Of a stretch of 9,361 nucleotides of DNA, positions 6,581 through 9,361 are shown in pieces. Below the pieces are notes generated by a model. That model searched no databases and was not told the origin of the DNA. It saw nothing but the letters and a program-made list of their open reading frames with translations. The DNA lies in the NCBI GenBank assembly GCA_035412805.1, contig DAONVO010000087.1, forward strand, positions 1 to 9,361, read 5' to 3'. The stretch comes from DTU018 sp029550685. GTDB taxonomy: Bacteria > Bacillota > Syntrophomonadia > Syntrophomonadales > Syntrophomonadaceae. The translations under genes and the position numbers were made by a program. How positions within the stretch are numbered: position 1 is the stretch's first letter; the number at the start of each line of letters is the position of its first letter.

Positions 6581-6732
6581 GAAAAGTAGAGTGGATGGAT
6601 AAAAGAATAGCTAGTTCAGACAGTCCGTTAGGTCCAGGTGGATGATACGGAGTCTGGTCTCAGTCGATTGCCTGGCATGATGCGAACCGTGGTGATAGGC
6701 TCGAAAGGAGCCTGGCAAGGAGGGTGAGGCAT
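6581..6732 (+). promoter_or_regulatory. Structured 5' leader or non-coding RNA upstream of the 47-residue ORF
   Basis: About 150 bases between predicted transcript start and ATG. Visible pairings: CAGAC (6617-6621) with GTCTG (6652-6656), extended inward by CCG (6625-6627) with CGG (6648-6650); a GGCTC-GAAAG-GAGCC hairpin (6698-6712); and TTGCC (6668-6672) with GGCAA (6714-6718), which encloses that hairpin and reaches the 5' edge of the ribosome binding site AAGGAGGG (6717-6724). An 8-base direct repeat GCCTGGCA occurs at 6670 and 6710. I compared it mentally with common riboswitch cores (TPP, SAM, cobalamin, c-di-GMP, c-di-AMP, guanidine, THF, ZTP, Moco) and recognise none. Individual stems are short, so structure is plausible rather than shown. 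Confidence 0.4.
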
Positions 6733-6876
6733 ATGATAAGGGCTTTACTGAACTTTCTGAAGGTCCATTTCTCTATTTCCCGTCCCTGGAGACCAGAGGA
6801 TGATCTGGATTTCCAATTCTGGATGGAACAGCATGGTTTAACCATTGTTAAAGGAAAAGAGCTGATCCAAAAGTAA
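6733..6876 (+). CDS. Small 47-residue protein, unknown function
   Basis: ATG preceded by AAGGAGGG at 8 bases, one of the strongest ribosome binding sites in the window. The product starts MIRALLNFLKVHFSISRPWR, continues with an acidic-aromatic middle (PEDDLDFQFWMEQHG) and ends with a basic tail ending GKELIQK. The first 15 residues could form an amphipathic or weakly membrane-associated helix; there is no true transmembrane segment, signal peptide or cysteine. I do not recognise a family. A GC-rich intrinsic terminator follows 26 bases after the stop and a promoter lies upstream, so it appears to be a self-contained gene. The opposite-strand frame over this region has no support. Alternatives are a decayed fragment of a larger gene or a peptide carried on a regulatory RNA. 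Confidence 0.6.
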   Translation: MIRALLNFLKVHFSISRPWRPEDDLDFQFWMEQHGLTIVKGKELIQK

Positions 6877-6902
6877 TACTTATGCAATGTGAATATTGTG
6901 CC

Positions 6903-6926
6903 GCCCGTCGCCGACGGGCTTTTTTT
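6903..6926 (+). terminator. Intrinsic terminator of the small transcription unit
   Basis: GCCCGTC-GCC-GACGGGC forms a perfect 7-bp GC-rich stem followed directly by seven Ts (6920-6926). The last two Ts overlap the stop codon of the opposing exporter gene. It is the best canonical terminator in the window. Confidence 0.92.
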
Positions 6927-7569
6927 AAGAACTTAGCCCGGAATAGAGGAAACCGATCCCTAAAACCAGCATAAACAGCCCGCAACCCACTAGAACAGCC
7001 CGGTAAATTCGCGGGGATAGAAAAGCCTGCCCCTGGCTGACCGTGACAGCTATCAAGGTATACCATAACAGGTCAGATAAAATGTGCCCGGAGAAAAAAG
7101 CCGCTATTCCTACGGCGCCGCTACGCAGTGATAGAGTAAGGTATCCCAGGCCAACTGTAGCCCACCATATTGACCAGTAAGGATTAAACAATGATATTAA
7201 TATCCCGGCCAACACCGGATGCATAGTCACGGGTGAGGAGGTGGGCTGAGCGGGGTCAGTGTTAATGGTGGTTAGGCGTCCGCTCCACACGTCTTTTATC
7301 ATGGTGATGCCCAGGTAAACCAGAAAAATTCCCCCTACCAGCGCAATAACCATAGTTACCGTAGGCCGCATTAGGAATTGGGCTATTCCTGCCAGCAGGG
7401 CAGCCACCAGGGTTAGTTCCAGCAGGGCATGTCCCAGCACTATCTGAGGACCGGCTCCCCATCCTCTTTCCGCACTGGAAACCATAGTGGCGGTTAATAA
7501 GGGGCCAGGCATCATAGCACCGGACAGGCCCACGATGAAAGCGGTAGTAAACAGAGCAGTTATGTGCAT
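6925..7569 (-). CDS. LysE/RhtB-family amino-acid exporter
   Basis: 214-residue inner-membrane transporter, normal length for LysE/RhtB proteins, which export amino acids or related small metabolites in exchange for protons. Six hydrophobic helices lie at about 5-27, 42-66, 72-94, 118-142, 152-177 and 188-211. The family signature GLSGAMMPGPLL is at 14-25 in helix 1, and SLFNPYWSIWW at 126-136 carries the conserved Asn-Pro of helix 4. The loop at 96-117 is polar. The substrate cannot be predicted. The ATG is preceded by AGAGGT, 8 bases away. A SigA-type promoter lies at 7605-7633. It is transcribed divergently from the HtrA gene and converges on the small transcription unit, overlapping that unit's terminator. 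No LysR-type regulator gene is in the window. Confidence 0.93.
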   Translation of the reverse strand: MHITALFTTAFIVGLSGAMMPGPLLTATMVSSAERGWGAGPQIVLGHALLELTLVAALLAGIAQFLMRPTVTMVIALVGGIFLVYLGITMIKDVWSGRLTTINTDPAQPTSSPVTMHPVLAGILISLFNPYWSIWWATVGLGYLTLSLRSGAVGIAAFFSGHILSDLLWYTLIAVTVSQGQAFLSPRIYRAVLVGCGLFMLVLGIGFLYSGLSS

Positions 7570-7604
7570 GACCAGCTACCTCTATTTGGTAAATATTGCT
7601 CCTA

Positions 7605-7633
7605 ATTATATAAATTTATCCTCTATTGGGCAA
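7605..7633 (-). promoter_or_regulatory. SigA-type promoter of the LysE-family gene
   Basis: Minus strand: TTGCCC (7628-7633), a 17-base spacer and a perfect TATAAT (7605-7610). The transcript should start near 7598, about 30 bases before the ATG. Upstream lie an 8-base palindrome ATACGTAT (7652-7659) and the dyad TATTCG/CGAATA (7657-7662 and 7694-7699), which may be regulatory. Confidence 0.65.
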
Positions 7634-7756
7634 ACGTTTTTTACAAATACCATACGTATTCGGGAACAGAGGCCTGCCAGGCATGACAATTCACGAATAG
7701 TGGATATTTTACCGGTTTCATCGTCAATTTTTCACTGAACCTTCACATTTATTGGT

Positions 7757-7762
7757 TATAAT
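7757..7762 (+). promoter_or_regulatory. -10 element of the htrA gene
   Basis: A perfect TATAAT lies about 37 bases before the HtrA start. The -35 is poor: CTGAAC with a 16-base spacer is the best match. A weak -35 may mean activator dependence, but no known regulator site (for example CtsR or CIRCE) is recognisable. Confidence 0.5.
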
Positions 7763-7798
7763 TATCAACAGAACAGTAGTTGAGAAGGAGATGATTTA

Positions 7799-8965
7799 AT
7801 GAAAAGGTTTACCAAAATTTTAATTTTGTTTGTGATAGCCTTTATTCTTGGGGGAGCATTTGTAGCTGACCAACAGGGCATCTCCCTATGGGCGGCTCTT
7901 ACCGGCAATGAAGAACCTGCTACAGTAGAAACTCAGCCCCAGACGGGTACTATAACTGCTTCTTTGCCGCTGGCTCAAGGTGCCATGACGGTGGCGGATA
8001 TAGTAGATAAAGCCAGCCCGGCGGTGGTTAATATCAAAGCAAAAGTACAGGTAAACTCCATATCTGATAATCCATTTTTTAATGATCCCTTTTTCCGCCA
8101 GTTTTTTGGTGATCAGTTCCGATACGATACCAGCCCGCGCTATGAAACTGGTATTGGTACCGGGTTTTTGATCACCAAGGATGGATATATACTGACCAAT
8201 CAGCATGTTATTGAAAACGCTGCCTCGGTAACGGTCCAGCTAAACGGGAAGAAAAAAGAAATACCTGCCCAGGTAGTAGGACAGGATCGGGATCTGGACC
8301 TAGCCGTGCTGAAAATAGAAGGCAATGACTATCCAGTATTGCCCTTGGGAGACTCTGATAAAATGCGGGTCGGTGAGTGGGTAATTGCCATTGGTCAGCC
8401 CTATGGGTTGGATCATACGGTAACAACCGGTGTTATTTCAGCTAAAGGGCGTCCCATAACCATAGAAGATCGCCAATACAAGAATTTGATTCAGACTGAC
8501 GCAGCTATTAACCCGGGCAATTCCGGAGGGCCTTTGTTAAATCTGAAAGGTGAGGTTATAGGAATAAATACCGCAGTCAACGCTCAAGCTCAGGGAATCG
8601 GTTTTGCTATTCCTACCAATACTGTCAGCCAGGTTCTGAAAGACCTGATCAGCGGGAACAAGATTCAGCATCCCTTCTTAGGTATCAGTATGACCGATGT
8701 GGATGATGAAGTCAGAACTGAATTAGGCTTGAACAGCGACATCCAGGGGGTTTTGGTAGTAGAGGTGATCAGCGGCAGTGCGGCAGCTCAGGCGGGAATT
8801 ACCCGGCTAGATGTGATCACCGCTATTGACGGTGAAGAGATCGAATCAGGCAGTCATTTGCAGCAAGTGATTTCCAGCCACAAGGTGGGTGACAAGATCA
8901 CCTTGGATATCATCCGCCAGGGGAAGAATATAAAACTACCGGCTACTCTGCAGGCTAAGCAATAA
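7799..8965 (+). CDS. htrA: HtrA/DegP-family serine protease with C-terminal PDZ domain
   Basis: 388-residue envelope quality-control protease of the Gram-positive HtrA type: an N-terminal anchor helix, a periplasm-like exterior protease domain and one PDZ domain. The hydrophobic anchor is at about 5-24 and a low-complexity linker runs to about 62. The trypsin-fold domain spans about 66-285. Catalytic residues are visible: His136 in TNQHVIEN, Asp167 in DLDLAVLK, Ser242 in NPGNSGGPLL. The FF-rich stretch at 90-106 (NPFFNDPFFRQFFGDQF) corresponds to the LA loop, typical of this family. The PDZ domain runs from HPFLGI (291) through the RLDVITAIDG carboxylate-binding region to the end. The ATG follows AAGGAG at 8 bases. 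Family members degrade or refold misfolded exported proteins and are often stress-induced; regulation here is not evident beyond the weak -35. It differs from the PDZ-less protease at 2230-3009, which shares only the protease fold. Confidence 0.96.
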   Translation: MKRFTKILILFVIAFILGGAFVADQQGISLWAALTGNEEPATVETQPQTGTITASLPLAQGAMTVADIVDKASPAVVNIKAKVQVNSISDNPFFNDPFFRQFFGDQFRYDTSPRYETGIGTGFLITKDGYILTNQHVIENAASVTVQLNGKKKEIPAQVVGQDRDLDLAVLKIEGNDYPVLPLGDSDKMRVGEWVIAIGQPYGLDHTVTTGVISAKGRPITIEDRQYKNLIQTDAAINPGNSGGPLLNLKGEVIGINTAVNAQAQGIGFAIPTNTVSQVLKDLISGNKIQHPFLGISMTDVDDEVRTELGLNSDIQGVLVVEVISGSAAAQAGITRLDVITAIDGEEIESGSHLQQVISSHKVGDKITLDIIRQGKNIKLPATLQAKQ

Positions 8966-8995
8966 TCAATGCCTTTATTTAATGTCCTTCTATTG

Positions 8996-9029
8996 GCAGC
9001 GGAAGCTTTACCATAGCTTCCGCTGCTTT
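8996..9029 (+). terminator. Terminator of htrA
   Basis: GCAGCGGAAGCT and AGCTTCCGCTGC form a perfect 12-bp stem with a 7-base loop (9008-9014), followed by TTTC and AATTTG. It starts 30 bases after the htrA stop. Confidence 0.85.
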
Positions 9030-9065
9030 CAATTTGTAAAAAAAAGAGACGGTTCATTCTGATAA

Positions 9066-9104
9066 CAATAATCACCTGAAGAACAGGCCACGATAAATGA
9101 AAAC
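9066..9104 (+). repeat. 39-bp repeat, copy A
   Basis: Matches 9301-9339 at 36 of 39 positions. It contains the stem CCTG-AAGAA-CAGG (9075-9087) and the invariant tail GGCCACGATAAATGAAAAC. TTCATT (9053-9058) can pair with AATGAA (9096-9101), and GACGGTT (9048-9054) can alternatively pair with AACCGTC (9108-9114). Confidence 0.85.
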
Positions 9105-9174
9105 TTAAACCGTCATCAACCTATCATCGCCCCCTTCGGGGACTACTGATGTTCGCTGACGCTCACAATTATTG

Positions 9175-9258
9175 TTGCGAGGCCGCGAAGCGACGTGGCG
9201 ATCTGTTAACTCAAACCGTTAGTTGACTAGAGATTGCCACGCGCTGGTGCACTCGCAA
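9175..9258. repeat. Inverted pair of REP-like palindromic elements
   Basis: Left unit 9175-9204 runs from TTGCGAG to CGTGGCGATCT. Right unit 9231-9258 runs from AGATTGCCACG to CTCGCAA and is its imperfect reverse complement. Between them GTTAACT and AGTTGAC extend the fold around a loop, so the whole forms one long imperfect hairpin. The arms resemble the GTCATTGCGAG...GGCAATCTC repeats scattered in intergenic regions of many bacteria, including Clostridia and deltaproteobacteria. The right unit keeps the flanking TGACAC; the left one does not. Confidence 0.7.
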
Positions 9259-9300
9259 TGACACATAAGAAGGTTTCGGGTTTGTTGAGCGTTTTCACAG

Positions 9301-9339
9301 CAATTATCACCTTAAGAAAAGGCCACGATAAATGAAAAC
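9301..9339 (+). repeat. 39-bp repeat, copy B
   Basis: Second copy of the repeat at 9066-9104. Its stem is CCTT-AAGAA-AAGG (9310-9322). TTATC (9304-9308) can pair with GATAA (9327-9331), and GTTTTCA (9291-9297) with TGAAAAC (9333-9339), giving a longer fold than in copy A. The sequence beyond the repeat differs from copy A and runs to the window edge. Confidence 0.85.
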
Positions 9340-9361
9340 ATGCCTCACGGCTTAAGCAGGA

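Larger units (their letters stand above)
8966..9361. other. Gene-free, repeat-rich intergenic region
   Basis: About 400 bases up to the window edge without a supportable gene. In order it holds the htrA terminator hairpin (8996-9026), repeat copy A (9066-9104) inside a GACGGTT/AACCGTC dyad, a small CCCC-TTC-GGGG hairpin (9131-9141), an inverted pair of TTGCGAG...ATCT repeats (9175-9258), and repeat copy B (9301-9339). No transposase fragment, CRISPR array or RNA gene is recognisable. Confidence 0.7.

Noticed and set aside
6617..6724. Group II intron fragment or known riboswitch in the small-ORF leader
   Set aside because: Neither the intron domain V pattern nor the conserved core of any riboswitch I know is present; the leader is reported as an unassigned structure.
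6660..6887. Antisense 75-codon frame opposite the small ORF
   Set aside because: No ribosome binding site, no domain-like pattern, and it runs against the promoter-leader-terminator layout on the plus strand.
7487..7738. Plus-strand 83-codon frame across the start of the LysE-family gene
   Set aside because: It overlaps that gene and its promoter in antisense and has no ribosome binding site or recognisable protein features.
9066..9339. Possible CRISPR array from the two 39-bp repeats
   Set aside because: Only two copies, 235 bases apart, and the sequence between them holds its own unrelated palindromic elements instead of spacer-length segments.

Overview
The window looks like a chromosomal segment of a mid-G+C Gram-positive anaerobe of the Clostridia, most likely related to Syntrophomonas. 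The reasons are a butyryl/4-hydroxybutyrate-type CoA-transferase of the kind syntrophic fatty-acid oxidisers carry in several copies, strong AGGAGG-type ribosome binding sites, SigA-like promoters with 17-base spacers, intrinsic terminators, and a TTGCGAG...ATCT palindromic repeat family. The genus is an inference; nothing in the window fixes it.

Layout. 57-1571 (+): chemoreceptor with a six-helix membrane module and no evident HAMP or extracellular sensor. 1664-2092 (-): four-helix membrane protein of unknown function, converging on the chemoreceptor across a perfect 11-bp hairpin. 2230-3009 (-): membrane-anchored HtrA-like serine protease without a PDZ domain. 3227-4606 (-): CoA-transferase with its own extended -10 promoter and terminator. 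4994-5437 (-): GreA/Rnk-like RNA polymerase-binding protein with a consensus promoter and a hairpin at the 5' end of its message. 5815-6258 (+): MOSC-domain protein, abutted by the 3' remnant of a SIMPL (DUF541) gene that has lost its 5' part and carries a frameshift. 6546-6926 (+): a compact unit not covered by the long ORFs, made of promoter, roughly 150-nt potentially structured leader, 47-codon ORF with a strong ribosome binding site, and GC-rich terminator. 6925-7569 (-): LysE/RhtB-type exporter. 7799-8965 (+): classical HtrA/DegP protease with PDZ domain, then a 12-bp terminator hairpin. 8966-9361: gene-free and repeat-rich.

The genes do not form one pathway. Most are single-gene units with their own promoter or terminator. 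Two trypsin-fold membrane-anchored proteases within 6 kb suggest envelope protein quality control. The CoA-transferase is the only clear energy-metabolism gene.

The parts most worth a second look are the small transcription unit at 6546-6926 and a 39-bp repeat present twice near the right end, where two of the three differences between copies are a compensatory base-pair change in a small hairpin. I found no complete novel defence or mobile system, no RNA genes of known families, no CRISPR array and no transposase.
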